64,000 nucleotides of DNA from Shinella sp. (GCA_003248775.1 QFQX01000002.1:124001-188000), one strand, 5' to 3'; shown: positions 17,053 through 26,699, counted from the first letter of the stretch. The notes: generated by a model from the sequence alone, not told the origin. Translations and numbers: made by a program.

Positions 17053-17769
17053 ATGGTGGGAGAAACGGGACGTAAAAGCCTTGCCGATGTTGTCTTCGAG
17101 CGAATGCAGAAGGCGATCAAATCAGGCGCCTATCGATCCGACGAGCGCCTGCCGACAGAACATGATCTGGCCGCCGAGTTCGAGGTGTCGCGTCCCGTGG
17201 TTCGCGAAGCGCTCAAACGTCTGCGTGACCAGGGATTGATCTATTCGCGTCAGGGTGCAGGCAGTTTCGTTCGCTCCGTCGGACTAAAGGAGCCACTCGG
17301 TTTCGGCCAGCTGCAGAACGTGTCGGATCTGCTCAACTGCTATGAATTCCGCCTGACGATGGAGCCGGAGGCCGCCGCATGCGCTGCCGAGCGTCACGGA
17401 CCGGAAACACTTGCCTCGATTGCCAATGCGCTGGAACTGATGCGGGACGCGACAAACCGCCTGTCTCACCGCGAAGACGCGGATTTCCAGTTTCACCTCG
17501 CAATCGCCAAGGCATCCGAGAACCCGTATTTTTCCACCGCGATGGAAGCGCTAAAGGATCACATCGCCGCAGGCATGCGCTTCCACGGCGTCTCGGTGAA
17601 ACGCGAAGCCTCCGGCCTCACCCGGGTCTTTGGCGAGCATGCCGCCATCTTCGACGCGATCCGCAATCGCGACACCGATAAGGCGCGCGACCTGATGCGC
17701 CACCACCTTCTCGGATCCCGCGAACGCCTGTTCGAACGCCGCCGTCCCGATCAGGAAAGCGTGGCCTGA
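17053..17769 (+). CDS. GntR-family (FadR/FCD subfamily) transcriptional regulator
   Basis: A 238-residue protein. The winged helix-turn-helix occupies residues ~8-78 (DERLPTEHDLAAEFEVSRPV, VREALKRLRDQGLIYSRQGA). An FCD effector domain follows, with metal-type ligands in the helices DADFQFHLAIAKASENPYF and EHAAIFDAIRNRD and a final RHHLLGSRERL. FCD regulators typically repress catabolic genes and release DNA on binding an organic acid. It is co-transcribed with the DUF1537 kinase and convergent with the ADH-DapA-PdxA-sialidase operon, so it most likely governs both; the inducer would be the acid sugar or an intermediate. Confidence 0.9.
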   Translation: MVGETGRKSLADVVFERMQKAIKSGAYRSDERLPTEHDLAAEFEVSRPVVREALKRLRDQGLIYSRQGAGSFVRSVGLKEPLGFGQLQNVSDLLNCYEFRLTMEPEAAACAAERHGPETLASIANALELMRDATNRLSHREDADFQFHLAIAKASENPYFSTAMEALKDHIAAGMRFHGVSVKREASGLTRVFGEHAAIFDAIRNRDTDKARDLMRHHLLGSRERLFERRRPDQESVA

Positions 17770-17791
17770 CACCCGCAACCTCTCCGAAATG

Positions 17792-17821
17792 AAAAAACCG
17801 GCGTCCCGTTGGGAACGCCGG
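17792..17821 (-). terminator. terminator of the ADH/DapA/PdxA2/sialidase operon
   Basis: CCGGCGT at 17798-17804 pairs with ACGCCGG at 17815-17821, with additional CCC/GGG pairing inside. Read on the minus strand the hairpin is followed by six T residues (17797-17792). It lies between the convergent GntR gene and the alcohol dehydrogenase gene. Confidence 0.75.
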
Positions 17822-17857
17822 AGGCTGGGTGGAGGAGAAGTTCCGAGCGCCGTTTCG

Positions 17858-17960
17858 GAGCAATTCCAGCAAAAGCGGGAACCGATTTTGCATCCGGAAT
17901 TGCATGAAAACAATGAGATAGAGCATTCAGGGCGATTTCGCTTTCGCCGCGAATGCTCTA
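17858..17960 (+). repeat. second family of rhizobial intergenic mosaic repeat
   Basis: The stretch runs from gagcaattccagcaaaagcg to gaatgctctag and holds two inverted pairs: GCAATTCC/GGAATTGC (near 17860 and 17895) and AGAGCATTC/GAATGCTCT (17920-17928 and 17951-17959). From memory, near-identical elements are scattered through Rhizobiaceae genomes. Its right edge supplies the stop codon of the alcohol dehydrogenase gene (TAG on the minus strand at 17958-17960). Confidence 0.65.
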
Positions 17961-19079
17961 GAAAGCGGCGCGGTAGATCCCGAGCACATCTTCGACGCTC
18001 ATGTCGCGCGGGTTGTTGTCCATCAGGCGACGGATGGCGTGGGCATCCTCGGCAAAGCGCTGCAGGTCCTCTTCACGGGCACCATGGCGGGAAAGCTGCA
18101 TCTCCAGGCCGAGGCCGGCACAGAAGCCGTGCGCCGCAGCCAGAAGACCTTCCGCCTTCGCCTGCTCTGCAATACCGAGCGCCGCCACGACTTCCGCCGT
18201 CTTCGCCGGAGCCACTTCCTCGTTATAAGCCAGCACATGCGGGAAGATGATAGCGTTGGCGAGCCCGTGCGGCAGGTGCAGCAGCGTGCCGAGCGGATAG
18301 GCGAGCGCGTGGCCAGCTGCGGTGTTGACCGGCCCGAGGCAGATACCGCCGTAGAAGGAAGCGATCATCATGCCTTCCCGCGCTTCGGTATCCGCACCGT
18401 CCTTCACGGCGCGGGCCAGATAGCGACCAACGAGATCGATGCCGATCCTTGCGTAATAGTCGATCACCGGATGAGCCTTGCGGTTGGTGAAGGCTTCGAC
18501 GCAATGGGCCATGGCGTCGACACCGGTCGCGGCGGTAACCGCTGCCGGCACGCTGTAGGTGAGTTCCGGATCGAGGACGGCAAGATCGGCGATCAGGTGC
18601 GGGCTCTCGACCGCGATCTTGTTGCCCTTGCCCGGATCGGTGATCAATGCGCGGATGCCCGCTTCCGAGCCGGTGCCGGCGGTCGTGGCGATCTGTACGA
18701 GGCGGGTACGCCGGCCCTCGACCTTGTCCGGTCCGGCGACATCGAGAAGCGTCTGGCTTCCATCCCAAAGCGCTGCCACAAGCTTGGCCACATCCATGAC
18801 TGAACCGCCACCAAGACCGATGACCAGATCGGGGCTGGCGCGGCGAGCCGCTTCCATCGCCGCATCGAAAGTCGCGGTATCAGGCTCGCCGGGAATGGCG
18901 TCGAAAACGGTGATCGTGCCATTGAGACCGAGACGACTGACGAAACCCGCCGTATGTGGCGTCGCAAGCACAAAGATGCGGGCGGCATCGCTCGCCCAGG
19001 TGCCGACGCGGGCAGCAGATCCCGCGCCGATTTCCAGCCGGCGTGGCTGGTGCAATGTAATGATCCGGTTTGCCGTCAT
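17958..19079 (-). CDS. iron-containing (type III) alcohol dehydrogenase
   Basis: A 373-residue protein. Seen: the NAD-binding GLGGGSVMDVAK, TTAGTGSEAG, and metal-ligand regions DAMAHCVEAF and HLPHGLANAIIFPHV. A GGAGGAG ribosome site directly precedes the start at 19079. The family oxidises or reduces alcohols or hydroxy acids with NAD(P) and an iron or similar metal. It is last in an operon after the DapA-like gene (14-bp gap), so its probable substrate is an intermediate of acid-sugar breakdown. Its stop codon lies inside an intergenic repeat, which may have replaced the original end of the gene. Confidence 0.9.
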   Translation of the reverse strand: MTANRIITLHQPRRLEIGAGSAARVGTWASDAARIFVLATPHTAGFVSRLGLNGTITVFDAIPGEPDTATFDAAMEAARRASPDLVIGLGGGSVMDVAKLVAALWDGSQTLLDVAGPDKVEGRRTRLVQIATTAGTGSEAGIRALITDPGKGNKIAVESPHLIADLAVLDPELTYSVPAAVTAATGVDAMAHCVEAFTNRKAHPVIDYYARIGIDLVGRYLARAVKDGADTEAREGMMIASFYGGICLGPVNTAAGHALAYPLGTLLHLPHGLANAIIFPHVLAYNEEVAPAKTAEVVAALGIAEQAKAEGLLAAAHGFCAGLGLEMQLSRHGAREEDLQRFAEDAHAIRRLMDNNPRDMSVEDVLGIYRAAF

Positions 19080-19093
19080 GGCGAACTCCTCCC

Positions 19094-20002
19094 TCAGAGT
19101 GCTTCGAGGCGAGCCATTTCGGCCCATACCTTCTGCTGCTCGTCTTCGGAAAGCGGCGAGAAGGGCGGATGGACATTCAGCCAGCCCAGATCGTTGCGCC
19201 GGCGGGCGATCATGGTCTTCACCGTGGGAAGCTGGACATAGGCATTGGTGAGCGTGCGCCAGGCGACGATGATGTCCTGCGCGGCCTTCACCTCGTCAGC
19301 CTTGGCCGGATCGTTCCAGTGGTCGTAGACGATGCGCAGTTCCCTGGCGACCAGGTTGGAGGACGCCGTGATGCAGCCGGCGCCACCGCCCTCAAGAACC
19401 GGCAGCAGCAACGGGTCCGCGCCTGCCAGCACGCCGAAACCGGGAAATTTCTCCGAGATCGCATGCATGTTCTCGATCTTGCCGTCGCTGTCCTTGATAC
19501 CAACGACGGTATCGGGAAAGGCATCGCGCAGCATGGCAATCAGCGTGTGGGAGATCGGAACGCCAGTCAGCATGGGGATATGGTAGAGGATGACCTTCAA
19601 CCGGTCGTCCGCCACCCGCTCGATGATACTGGCGTAGAAGCGGAACAGGCTCTCGTCGGAAAACGCGGTGTAATAGAATGGCGGCAGCAGGACGACACCG
19701 CGCACGCCGGCCTGAACCGCGTGGCGCGTCATTTCCACGGCATCCGTCACCGCGCAGGAGGACGTGCCGGGAAGCAGGCCATAGGCAGGCACGCCGGCCT
19801 TCAGGGCGGCCTCGACCAGATCCATTCGCTCGCGCACGCCGAAGCTGTTTGCCTCGCCGGTGGAACCTAGCATGGCGACGCCATGGCAACCTTCGTCGAG
19901 CAGCGCGCGGGCGTGCGCACCGAACAGTTCGAGATTGGGCGTTCCGTCGGATTTCAGCGGGGTCGCCGCAGCACAATAGACACCCTCGATAGCGAAACTC
20001 AT
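19094..20002 (-). CDS. dihydrodipicolinate synthase/N-acetylneuraminate lyase family aldolase
   Basis: A 302-residue TIM-barrel class I aldolase. Seen: GSTGE at 46-50, Tyr140 in LYHIPMLTG and the Schiff-base Lys170 in VVGIKDSDG. The length is normal. Housekeeping DapA normally has different active-site surroundings, and the catabolic neighbours argue for a sugar-acid aldolase or dehydratase rather than lysine synthesis. Its ATG overlaps the PdxA2-type stop by four bases (ATGA), showing tight coupling. The combination with a sialidase-like protein might suggest nonulosonate breakdown, but no NanE, NanK or NanM partner is present, so the substrate stays open. Confidence 0.88.
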   Translation of the reverse strand: MSFAIEGVYCAAATPLKSDGTPNLELFGAHARALLDEGCHGVAMLGSTGEANSFGVRERMDLVEAALKAGVPAYGLLPGTSSCAVTDAVEMTRHAVQAGVRGVVLLPPFYYTAFSDESLFRFYASIIERVADDRLKVILYHIPMLTGVPISHTLIAMLRDAFPDTVVGIKDSDGKIENMHAISEKFPGFGVLAGADPLLLPVLEGGGAGCITASSNLVARELRIVYDHWNDPAKADEVKAAQDIIVAWRTLTNAYVQLPTVKTMIARRRNDLGWLNVHPPFSPLSEDEQQKVWAEMARLEAL

Positions 20003-20949
20003 TTGCGTCCTCCCGCGACCAGCTTGCGCGCATAGGCGATGGCCGCATTCATGTTGCCGTGATTGGCGATACCCTTGCCGGCGATGTCGAAAGCCGTTCC
20101 GTGGTCGACCGAGGTGCGGTCGATCGGCAGCTCGACGGAAACGTTGACCGCCGTGTCGAAGGCCACCAGCTTGATCGGGATGTGACCCTGGTCATGATAC
20201 TGGGCGACCACAAGATCGAACGCGCCGCTATAGGCCCGGTAGAACACCGTATCGGCCGAGATCGGGCCATAGGCATCGATACCCTCGGCGCGGGCGGCAG
20301 CGACTGCCGGCGCGATCTGCTCGTCGTCCTCGGTGCCGAACAGGCCGTTTTCGCCGCAATGCGGGTTGAGGCCGGCCACGGCAATGCGCGGCTTCTCGAT
20401 GCCGATACGTTTCAGATGCGCGTCGCCGGCTCGGATGGTCGCAAGCACGCGCTCCGTGGTGGAGCGGCGGATCGCTTCCTGTAGCGCGACGTGGGTCGAC
20501 ACATGGATGACCTTCAACCGGTCGGAAGCCAGCAGCATGTAGGCGGCCTTGGAGCCGGTGAGATGGCGCAGCATGCCGGTATGGCCGTCATAATGGTGAC
20601 CGGCGGCGTTCAGGGCTTCCTTGTTGATCGGCGCGGTGACGATGCAGCCGATCTTGCCGGCTTCGGCGTCCCGAACGGCCTTTTCGATGAAGCGGAAGGC
20701 TGCGTCCCCGGCAACCGCCGACAGCTTGCCGAAAGGAAGCGGAGCGCCTTCGATCGGAAGGTCGACGACTCGGCCCGTCAGGTCCACGTCGATGCCGATG
20801 GCAGCCTTCGCCGCCTCCAGCGTCGCGAGGTTACCGTAGATCAGCGTGCGGACGCGGTCGGCCTCGCTCATCTCCGCCAGTGCCTTGAGGCTGATTTCCG
20901 GACCAACGCCTGCCGGGTCGCCCATGGTAATGCCGATGATGTCGCTCAT
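19999..20949 (-). CDS. pdxA2: PdxA-family 4-phosphate dehydrogenase (PdxA2-like)
   Basis: A 316-residue protein beginning [18 protein letters not shown], the PdxA signature. Other motifs are [16 protein letters not shown] and the metal-binding [12 protein letters not shown]. Canonical PdxA oxidises 4-hydroxythreonine-4-phosphate in vitamin B6 synthesis. Paralogues termed PdxA2 act on D-threonate or D-erythronate 4-phosphate made by DUF1537 kinases, giving dihydroxyacetone phosphate plus CO2. The DUF1537 gene at 15997 in the same island makes the second role far likelier. The start at 20949 lies two bases after the sialidase-like stop; a longer frame to 21069 merely overlaps that gene. Confidence 0.9.
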   Translation of the reverse strand: MSDIIGITMGDPAGVGPEISLKALAEMSEADRVRTLIYGNLATLEAAKAAIGIDVDLTGRVVDLPIEGAPLPFGKLSAVAGDAAFRFIEKAVRDAEAGKIGCIVTAPINKEALNAAGHHYDGHTGMLRHLTGSKAAYMLLASDRLKVIHVSTHVALQEAIRRSTTERVLATIRAGDAHLKRIGIEKPRIAVAGLNPHCGENGLFGTEDDEQIAPAVAAARAEGIDAYGPISADTVFYRAYSGAFDLVVAQYHDQGHIPIKLVAFDTAVNVSVELPIDRTSVDHGTAFDIAGKGIANHGNMNAAIAYARKLVAGGRK

Positions 20950-20951
20950 CC

Positions 20952-22145
20952 TCAATTCTCCGCTTCGAGTTTCGCCAGCGCCTCGGGGGCAAGCCGGACA
21001 TATTTGATCGCCCGGCGATGATAGGTGTAGGCGATATGCAGGGTTCCATCCGGGTCCTGAAGGATCCACGGATAGGACATTTCCTTGTTGCGGCCGTAGG
21101 TGGAATCGTTCGACGTGCAGGTGCCGGGGCCATCCTCGATGACGATCCGTTTCGGGAAGGTCAAGCCGCCATCCTCAGAGAAGCAGACGGCGACAGGCGC
21201 GCGCGGAACACCCCAGACAGGCACGCAACCACCGGAAGGGTCGGCATCGGGGCGGGCATCATCCTCGCCGAGTTCGTCATAAAGGGAAGCGCGCCGGTCG
21301 CTGGACATGGCGGCATTCACGGGATTGCCGATCACCGCCACCCGACCATCGACAAGGCGGATAGCCGCAATCGAGGAGTTGTTATTGGGAACATCCGTCG
21401 CCCGCGGCGCCGACCATGAGCGTCCGCCATCCGTGCTTTCCGAACGATGGACGAAATCAGCCTGGCGACGACGATAGAAGGCCGCGAAACGGTTGTCACC
21501 CAGCGCAACCGGGCTCATATGCACTGATCCGATGGAACCCGGCACCTCTTCAAGCCGCCATGTCGCGCCGGCATCCGACGAGACGCCGATTGCCGCGACG
21601 TCATGGCTGCCATTCCACTTCTGACCCGGCCGCTGAACGCAGCGAAAGATCGGCAGAACCCACGCACCATCGTCACGAACGACAAGGGGTGCGCGGATGA
21701 AGCATCCGCGCGGCAGATCCAGAAACCGTCCATCGCCACTCGATATCATCGTCGGATCGGCCGCATCCCGGGAAAGCGGCGCCATGCGGATGCGGCACTC
21801 GTCCTGATTGCCGGATGGCTGCGCCGTGTGAAACAGCCAGAGTTGGCCATCCGGCGCGGTGAAGATCACCGGATTCTGCTCAGAATGGGCAGGGTCGCCG
21901 CTCAGCGCCCGCGCCGCGCCCCAGACGGAAGCACCGGGCAGCAGAATAGAGGCGTGAATGGAAATGTCCGACTTACCTTCCAGCGTGCCGCCGAACCACG
22001 CGCAGATCAGCGCGCCATCCGGCAACCTCGACAGAAAGGCGGCATGGTTCTGGATTTTCGGCGATGGCAGAAACGCCTCCGCCCGACCGGGCGCTGCCTG
22101 TGACAGCACGCCCGTCATAGCGGCGGCAATAGTTTCCGGATGCAT
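20952..22145 (-). CDS. sialidase-like (BNR/Asp-box) beta-propeller protein
   Basis: A 397-residue protein, first in the minus-strand operon, with GGAGGAG eight bases before the ATG at 22145. Seen: Asp-box repeats [16 protein letters not shown] and SEDGGLTF, and an early arginine motif [21 protein letters not shown], as in exo-sialidase-like six-bladed propellers. There is no signal peptide, so it appears cytoplasmic, unusual for a true sialidase acting on glycans outside the cell. Proteins of this kind occur beside DapA-like and PdxA-like genes and may hydrolyse or isomerise a small acid sugar. The real substrate is unknown. Confidence 0.8.
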   Translation of the reverse strand: MHPETIAAAMTGVLSQAAPGRAEAFLPSPKIQNHAAFLSRLPDGALICAWFGGTLEGKSDISIHASILLPGASVWGAARALSGDPAHSEQNPVIFTAPDGQLWLFHTAQPSGNQDECRIRMAPLSRDAADPTMISSGDGRFLDLPRGCFIRAPLVVRDDGAWVLPIFRCVQRPGQKWNGSHDVAAIGVSSDAGATWRLEEVPGSIGSVHMSPVALGDNRFAAFYRRRQADFVHRSESTDGGRSWSAPRATDVPNNNSSIAAIRLVDGRVAVIGNPVNAAMSSDRRASLYDELGEDDARPDADPSGGCVPVWGVPRAPVAVCFSEDGGLTFPKRIVIEDGPGTCTSNDSTYGRNKEMSYPWILQDPDGTLHIAYTYHRRAIKYVRLAPEALAKLEAEN

Positions 22146-22385
22146 GGTCTCCTCCCGGATCGAAACTGCCGTGAAAATCGGCCTCAAATCATCTGTTGTC
22201 AAGTTGATCGAAATTTGTTCATTGGCAAAATCGATGCAGACATAAACAATTATTTCAATAAAATCATTTAGATATGAACTCGTAAAAAAATTCTTTCAGG
22301 GAGTTTTGTGAGAAATGTTGACAAAAAAGACATCGCCCATCATGGTTTAGGCATGACATGGAGGATGTCTGTAACGGAGGAAAGA
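22146..22385. promoter_or_regulatory. divergent promoter region, sialidase operon and DMT/ABC operon
   Basis: The region is markedly AT-rich (about 22200-22300) between two strong GGAGG ribosome sites facing opposite ways. It contains AAATTTGTT near 22211, shared with the region before the DUF1537 kinase. Exact promoter boxes were not assigned. Confidence 0.5.
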
Positions 22386-23267
22386 ATGACCGGCCCCGTC
22401 GCCAGAAAACGGTCCACAGGTCTCGCTGTGGCCCTTGCCGCAACAGGCGCATGCCTGTCGGCCGCGGACGCCGTGCTGGTGCGCAGCCTCAATGGTGAGG
22501 TTCATCCCTTTATCATCGCCTTCTTTCGTGCGGCATTCGGGGCGCTCGCCATTTTGCCTATCGTGGCGAGAAATCCTCGGGTGCTGGTTTCGGTCTATCC
22601 GCTGCGTCAGCACACGGTGCGGGCGGGCCTCAAGCTCCTGACGCTGGTAGCTTTTTTCGCAGCCTTCTCCACAGGACCGCTGACGGATGTCACCGCGGTT
22701 GCCTTCACCTCGCCGATCTTCGTGCTGATCGGCGCGGCCATGACATTCGGCGAGCGGCTCGGTCCGGTGCGGATTGCGGCACTGCTTTTCGGCTTCGGCG
22801 GCGCCATGCTGGTCGTGAGCCCCGCTGGTTCCGGCCTGACGCTTGCGATCGGCTTCGCCTTTGCCGGCGCATTACTGCAGGCGCTGATCCAGCTCATGCT
22901 GAAATCGATGTCCTCGGGCGACCGCACCGATACGCTGGTCTGCCTCAACCTGCTTTTGACCGTGCCGATGGCCGCCGTGCTCGCGGCGCTCGTCTGGACC
23001 ACGCCGACCTGGCACCAATTCGGCCTTCTCGCACTTCAAGGTGTGCTTGGCGCCATCTGCATGTCGGCGATGACCCACGCCTTCAGCCTCGCGGATGCTT
23101 CCGTCGTGGCGCCTGTCGACTTTGCCCGGCTGCCGATGGTCGCCGTGTTCGCCTATGCGCTGTTCGGGGAAGTGGCAGGTGCTGCCACCTGGATCGGCGG
23201 CGTGATGATCTGTTTCGCGGTGCTACTTGCCGCGCGTCCGCTGCGGCGGACAACTGAGCAGCCATGA
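22386..23267 (+). CDS. DMT-superfamily (EamA) transporter
   Basis: A 293-residue protein with about ten hydrophobic segments in two EamA halves: GLAVALAATGACLSAADAV to VVSPAGSG, then LTLAIGFAFAGALLQALIQ to ICFAVLLAARP. The ATG at 22386 has GGAGG with ideal spacing, whereas the frame also extends upstream without support. It starts the plus-strand operon leading into a peptide-type ABC importer, 32 bp before its binding protein. EamA proteins export or exchange metabolites. Here it may relieve accumulation of an intermediate from the acid-sugar pathway, but that is inference. Confidence 0.9.
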   Translation: MTGPVARKRSTGLAVALAATGACLSAADAVLVRSLNGEVHPFIIAFFRAAFGALAILPIVARNPRVLVSVYPLRQHTVRAGLKLLTLVAFFAAFSTGPLTDVTAVAFTSPIFVLIGAAMTFGERLGPVRIAALLFGFGGAMLVVSPAGSGLTLAIGFAFAGALLQALIQLMLKSMSSGDRTDTLVCLNLLLTVPMAAVLAALVWTTPTWHQFGLLALQGVLGAICMSAMTHAFSLADASVVAPVDFARLPMVAVFAYALFGEVAGAATWIGGVMICFAVLLAARPLRRTTEQP

Positions 23268-23299
23268 ATGGTTCGTGGCCGTATTCTGGGAGGAAGAAA

Positions 23300-24802
23300 A
23301 TGATCAGAAAGACATTGCTTGCCGGCGGGCTTCTGCTTGCCGCCAGCGTTGCACCGGTGCTTGCTGCCGATACCAGCGTGAAGATCGTACTCAACGAGGA
23401 AGCCGACCTGCTCGAACCCTGCATGGCGACGCGCTCCAATATCGGCCGCATCATTCTCGGGAACATCAGCGAAACGCTGACGGAACTTGACGTTCGCGGC
23501 GGCAAGGGCCTGCAGCCGCGTCTCGCCGAAAGCTGGGCACAGCAGCCTGACGGCAGCTGGCGCTTCACGCTTCGCAAGGGCGTGAAGTTCTCCGACGGCT
23601 CGGATTTCGATGCCAAGGATGTGAAATTCTCCTTCGACCGCGCCATGGACAAGTCGATCACCTGCGAAACGCCGCGCTATTTCGGCGGCATGACGGTGAC
23701 GGCAAAGGTGGTCGACGATCAGACGATCGACTTCTCCGCCGATCCGGTCCAGCCGATCCTCCCGCTTCTGCTCTCGCTGGTAACCATCGTGCCGGAAGGT
23801 ACGCCGATCTCCTTTATCCGCGAACCGGTCGGCACCGGTCCTTACAAGCTCACGGAATGGACCCCCGGCCAGCAGATCGTTCTCGAAGAGCGCAGCGACT
23901 ACTGGGGCAACAAGCCGGCCGTCACCAAGGCCACCTATCTCTTCCGTTCGGATCCGGCCGTGCGCGCCGCCATGGTACAGACGGGTGAAGCCGACATCGC
24001 TCCGTCAATCTCTCAGCTCGACGCCACCAATCCGGCAACCGACTTCTCCTATCTCGACTCCGAGACGGTCTATATCCGCCTCGACCACTCCATGGCTCCG
24101 ATCAACGACCTGCGCGTCCGCAAGGCGCTGAACATGGCGATCGATCGCGAAGCCTTCGTCGGCACGCTGGTGCCGAAGGGCACGCTGCTCGCGACCTCCG
24201 TCTTCCCTCCGCCGACGCTCGGCTGGAACAAGGACGTGAAAGTTCCGGCTTACGATCCAGAGGGTGCCAAGAAGCTCCTTGAGGAAGCCAAGGCTGATGG
24301 CGTTCCGGTCGATACCAAGCTTACGCTGATCGCCCGTACGGCGAACTTCCCGAACGTCACTGAAATCATGGAAGCCATCCAGCAGCAGCTGCAGGAAGTC
24401 GGCTTCAATGTCGACCTGAAGTTCTACGAAGTCGCGGAATTCGAGAAACTCTACTCGAAGCCCTATCCGACGGATCGCGGCCCGATGCTGGTTACCGCCA
24501 TGCATGACAACTCGAAGGGCGATCCCGTCTTCTCGATGTTCTTCAAATATGCCAGCGACGGTCGCCAGTCGGGCATCAGCGATCCCAAGGTCGACGACCT
24601 GATCAAGCGTGCATCCGCGGCAACCGGTGAGGAACGCGCCAAGCTCTGGTCTGAAACCGTCGCCTATCTCCATGACGATCTGGCCGCCGATATCCTGCTG
24701 TTCCATATGGTTGGCTACAGCCGCGTTTCCGAGCGGGTCGACTTCAAGCCGACCATGGCGACGAACTCGCAGCTCCAGCTCTCTGAAATCGGCTTCAAGT
24801 GA
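23300..24802 (+). CDS. ABC transporter substrate-binding protein (peptide/SBP_bac_5 family)
   Basis: A 500-residue precursor with a Sec signal peptide (MIRKTLLAGGLLLAASVAPV then LAAD, cleavage near residue 22). GGGAGG precedes the ATG. Mature features of family 5 binding proteins are ESWAQQPDGSWRFTLRKGVK, FSDGSDFDAKDVKFSFDRA, PVGTGPYKLTEW and VRKALNMAIDREAF. It binds solute in the periplasm for the permeases and ATPase that follow. Family 5 proteins take peptides but also oligosaccharides and other solutes. The neighbouring acid-sugar genes suggest a carbohydrate-derived ligand, but this is inference. Confidence 0.92.
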   Translation: MIRKTLLAGGLLLAASVAPVLAADTSVKIVLNEEADLLEPCMATRSNIGRIILGNISETLTELDVRGGKGLQPRLAESWAQQPDGSWRFTLRKGVKFSDGSDFDAKDVKFSFDRAMDKSITCETPRYFGGMTVTAKVVDDQTIDFSADPVQPILPLLLSLVTIVPEGTPISFIREPVGTGPYKLTEWTPGQQIVLEERSDYWGNKPAVTKATYLFRSDPAVRAAMVQTGEADIAPSISQLDATNPATDFSYLDSETVYIRLDHSMAPINDLRVRKALNMAIDREAFVGTLVPKGTLLATSVFPPPTLGWNKDVKVPAYDPEGAKKLLEEAKADGVPVDTKLTLIARTANFPNVTEIMEAIQQQLQEVGFNVDLKFYEVAEFEKLYSKPYPTDRGPMLVTAMHDNSKGDPVFSMFFKYASDGRQSGISDPKVDDLIKRASAATGEERAKLWSETVAYLHDDLAADILLFHMVGYSRVSERVDFKPTMATNSQLQLSEIGFK

Positions 24803-24810
24803 AACCGGGC

Positions 24811-24832
24811 GGGCGGGGAGAATGCCCCGCCC
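24811..24832 (+). other. GC-rich hairpin after the binding-protein gene
   Basis: GGGCGGGG (24811-24818) pairs with CCCCGCCC (24825-24832) around a six-base loop, with no following T-run. It lies between the binding-protein gene and the first permease. Such hairpins usually stabilise the upstream message and reduce read-through, which would give more binding protein than membrane components. Confidence 0.6.
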
Positions 24833-24862
24833 TTACCACCCTCGCAATGAAAGCGAACTGCC

Positions 24863-25777
24863 ATGCTAACCTTTATCCGCAAACGCGCGCTTGCCTCGCT
24901 GATATCGCTGGTCGGCCTCGTCGTGCTGGTCTTCTTCCTGTCGCGCCTGACCGGTGACCCGGCGGCTCTTTTCCTGCCGGAAGATGCGACCGAGGCGATG
25001 CGGGTGCAGTTCCGTGAACTTCACGGCCTGAACGATCCCGTGCTCGTTCAGTTCGGCCGCTATGTCTGGGACCTTTTCCATCTCGATTTCGGTGACTCGA
25101 TCCGCAAGGCACGTCCCGCTATCGACGTCGTGCTCGAAGCCTTCACCTGGACGCTGCAGCTTGCCATCATCACCATGGTGCTGGTTACGGCCGCGGCCAT
25201 CGTCGTCGGCTCGCTCGCCGCATTCCGCGCCGGCGGTTTCTTCGACCGCATCGCCTCGCTCGTTTCGTTGATCGGCGCCTCCGCGCCCGACTTCTGGATC
25301 GCCATCGTCGCGATCGTCGTATTTTCGATCAGCCTTGGCTGGGTACCGACATCCGGCACGGGCACTATCCTGCACTGGATCCTGCCGATCGGTGTTCTCT
25401 TCATCCGCCCCTTCGGCCTCATCGTTCAGGTGGTGCGCGGATCGATGATCTCGGCGCTCTCTTCCGCCTATGTTAAGACGGCGCGCGCAAAGGGCGTCCG
25501 CTCCCGCCCGATCATCTTCGTGCACGCGCTTCGCAACGCCATGTTGCCCGTGATCACCGTCATCGGCGATCAGGCCGCTTCCCTGCTGAACGGCGCGGTG
25601 GTGATCGAGACCATCTTCGGCTTCCCCGGCGTGGGTAAGCTGATGATCGACTCGATCCTGCAGCGCGACTTCAACGTGGTGCTGGCCGCGATCCTCGTGA
25701 CCGCGCTCGCGATCTTCCTCATGAACCTGCTGATCGATCTCGCCTATGCCGTACTCGACCCCCGCATCCGCTACTGA
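24863..25777 (+). CDS. ABC transporter permease (DppB type)
   Basis: A 304-residue inner-membrane protein starting MLTFIRKRALASLISLVGLV, with about six transmembrane helices and the usual periplasmic stretch after helix 1 (RLTGDPAALFLPEDATEAMR). The EAA loop that contacts the ATPase is seen in YVKTARAKGVRSRPIIFVHA. The C-terminus has the DppB phrase VVIETIFGFPGVGKLMIDSI. It pairs with the DppC-type permease that begins eight bases after its stop. Substrate as for the binding protein; probably not a simple dipeptide system given the context. Confidence 0.92.
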   Translation: MLTFIRKRALASLISLVGLVVLVFFLSRLTGDPAALFLPEDATEAMRVQFRELHGLNDPVLVQFGRYVWDLFHLDFGDSIRKARPAIDVVLEAFTWTLQLAIITMVLVTAAAIVVGSLAAFRAGGFFDRIASLVSLIGASAPDFWIAIVAIVVFSISLGWVPTSGTGTILHWILPIGVLFIRPFGLIVQVVRGSMISALSSAYVKTARAKGVRSRPIIFVHALRNAMLPVITVIGDQAASLLNGAVVIETIFGFPGVGKLMIDSILQRDFNVVLAAILVTALAIFLMNLLIDLAYAVLDPRIRY

Positions 25778-25784
25778 GGGCATC

Positions 25785-26699
25785 ATGACACACAACGAAG
25801 CCATGCCCGAAACGCCCGGACCAATCGCCCGCTTCGCCCGCATGCTGTGGGCGGACAAGTTCGCGCTTACCGCTGCGATCTTCCTTCTCATCGTGCTGGT
25901 GATGGCGCTGATCGGCCCCGCCTGGCTGGACGCCGCCGCGCAGAAGCAGAACCTGCGCGGACGCAATGCGCCGCCCTTCCATCCCGATCTCGGCTGGCTC
26001 TGGTTCCTCGGCGCCGACGCGCTCGGTCGGCCGCTTCTTGCCCGCATCATCGTCGCGACGCAGAACACCATGATGGTCGCCGCCGGCGCCGTGCTGGTCT
26101 CGGCCATCGCCGGCTCCATGCTCGGCCTGATCGCTGGCTATGCCGGCAACAAGGTGAGCCAGGTCATCATGCGCATCGCCGACGTTATCATGTCCTTCCC
26201 CTCGCTGCTGATCGCCGTCATCGTGCTCTATGTGTTCGGCCCGTCGGTCACCAACCTGATCATCATTCTCTCGATCACGCGCATTCCCGTCTATCTGCGC
26301 ACGACGCGGGCCGAAGTGCTGGAAATCCGCGAACGCATGTTCGTCTCGGCGGCACGGGTGATGGGCGCCTCGCAGAAGCGGATCATCTTCCGCCACATCC
26401 TGCCGGTCGTCCTGCCGACCCTGACCACCATCGCTACCCTCGATTTCGCCTATGTCATGCTGGCGGAAAGCTCGCTTTCCTTCCTCGGCATCGGCATCCA
26501 GCCGCCGGAAATCACCTGGGGGCTGATGATCGCACAGGGGCGGCAGTACCTTACGAATGCATGGTGGCTCTCCTTCTGGCCAGGTCTCGCCATCATTCTC
26601 ACCACCCTGTCCCTGAACCTTCTGTCGAACTGGCTGCGCATCGCACTCGATCCCGTGCAGCGCTGGCGTCTGGAAATGAGAGGTCACAAGAATGGCTGA
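25785..26699 (+). CDS. ABC transporter permease (DppC type)
   Basis: A 304-residue protein with a short cytoplasmic N-terminus and about six membrane spans. FLGADALGRPLLARII is the DppC landmark before helix 2. The EAA loop is ERMFVSAARVMGASQKRIIF. The C-terminus has FLGIGIQPPEITWGLMIAQG, again characteristic. The ATG at 25785 was chosen over an earlier in-frame ATG that lies within the dppB-like gene. Its end overlaps the ATPase start by eight bases, so the two are translated together. Confidence 0.92.
   Translation: MTHNEAMPETPGPIARFARMLWADKFALTAAIFLLIVLVMALIGPAWLDAAAQKQNLRGRNAPPFHPDLGWLWFLGADALGRPLLARIIVATQNTMMVAAGAVLVSAIAGSMLGLIAGYAGNKVSQVIMRIADVIMSFPSLLIAVIVLYVFGPSVTNLIIILSITRIPVYLRTTRAEVLEIRERMFVSAARVMGASQKRIIFRHILPVVLPTLTTIATLDFAYVMLAESSLSFLGIGIQPPEITWGLMIAQGRQYLTNAWWLSFWPGLAIILTTLSLNLLSNWLRIALDPVQRWRLEMRGHKNG

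Noticed and set aside
19094..20002. DapA for lysine biosynthesis
   Set aside because: It is coupled to PdxA2-like and alcohol dehydrogenase genes under a GntR regulator, so a catabolic aldolase is more likely.
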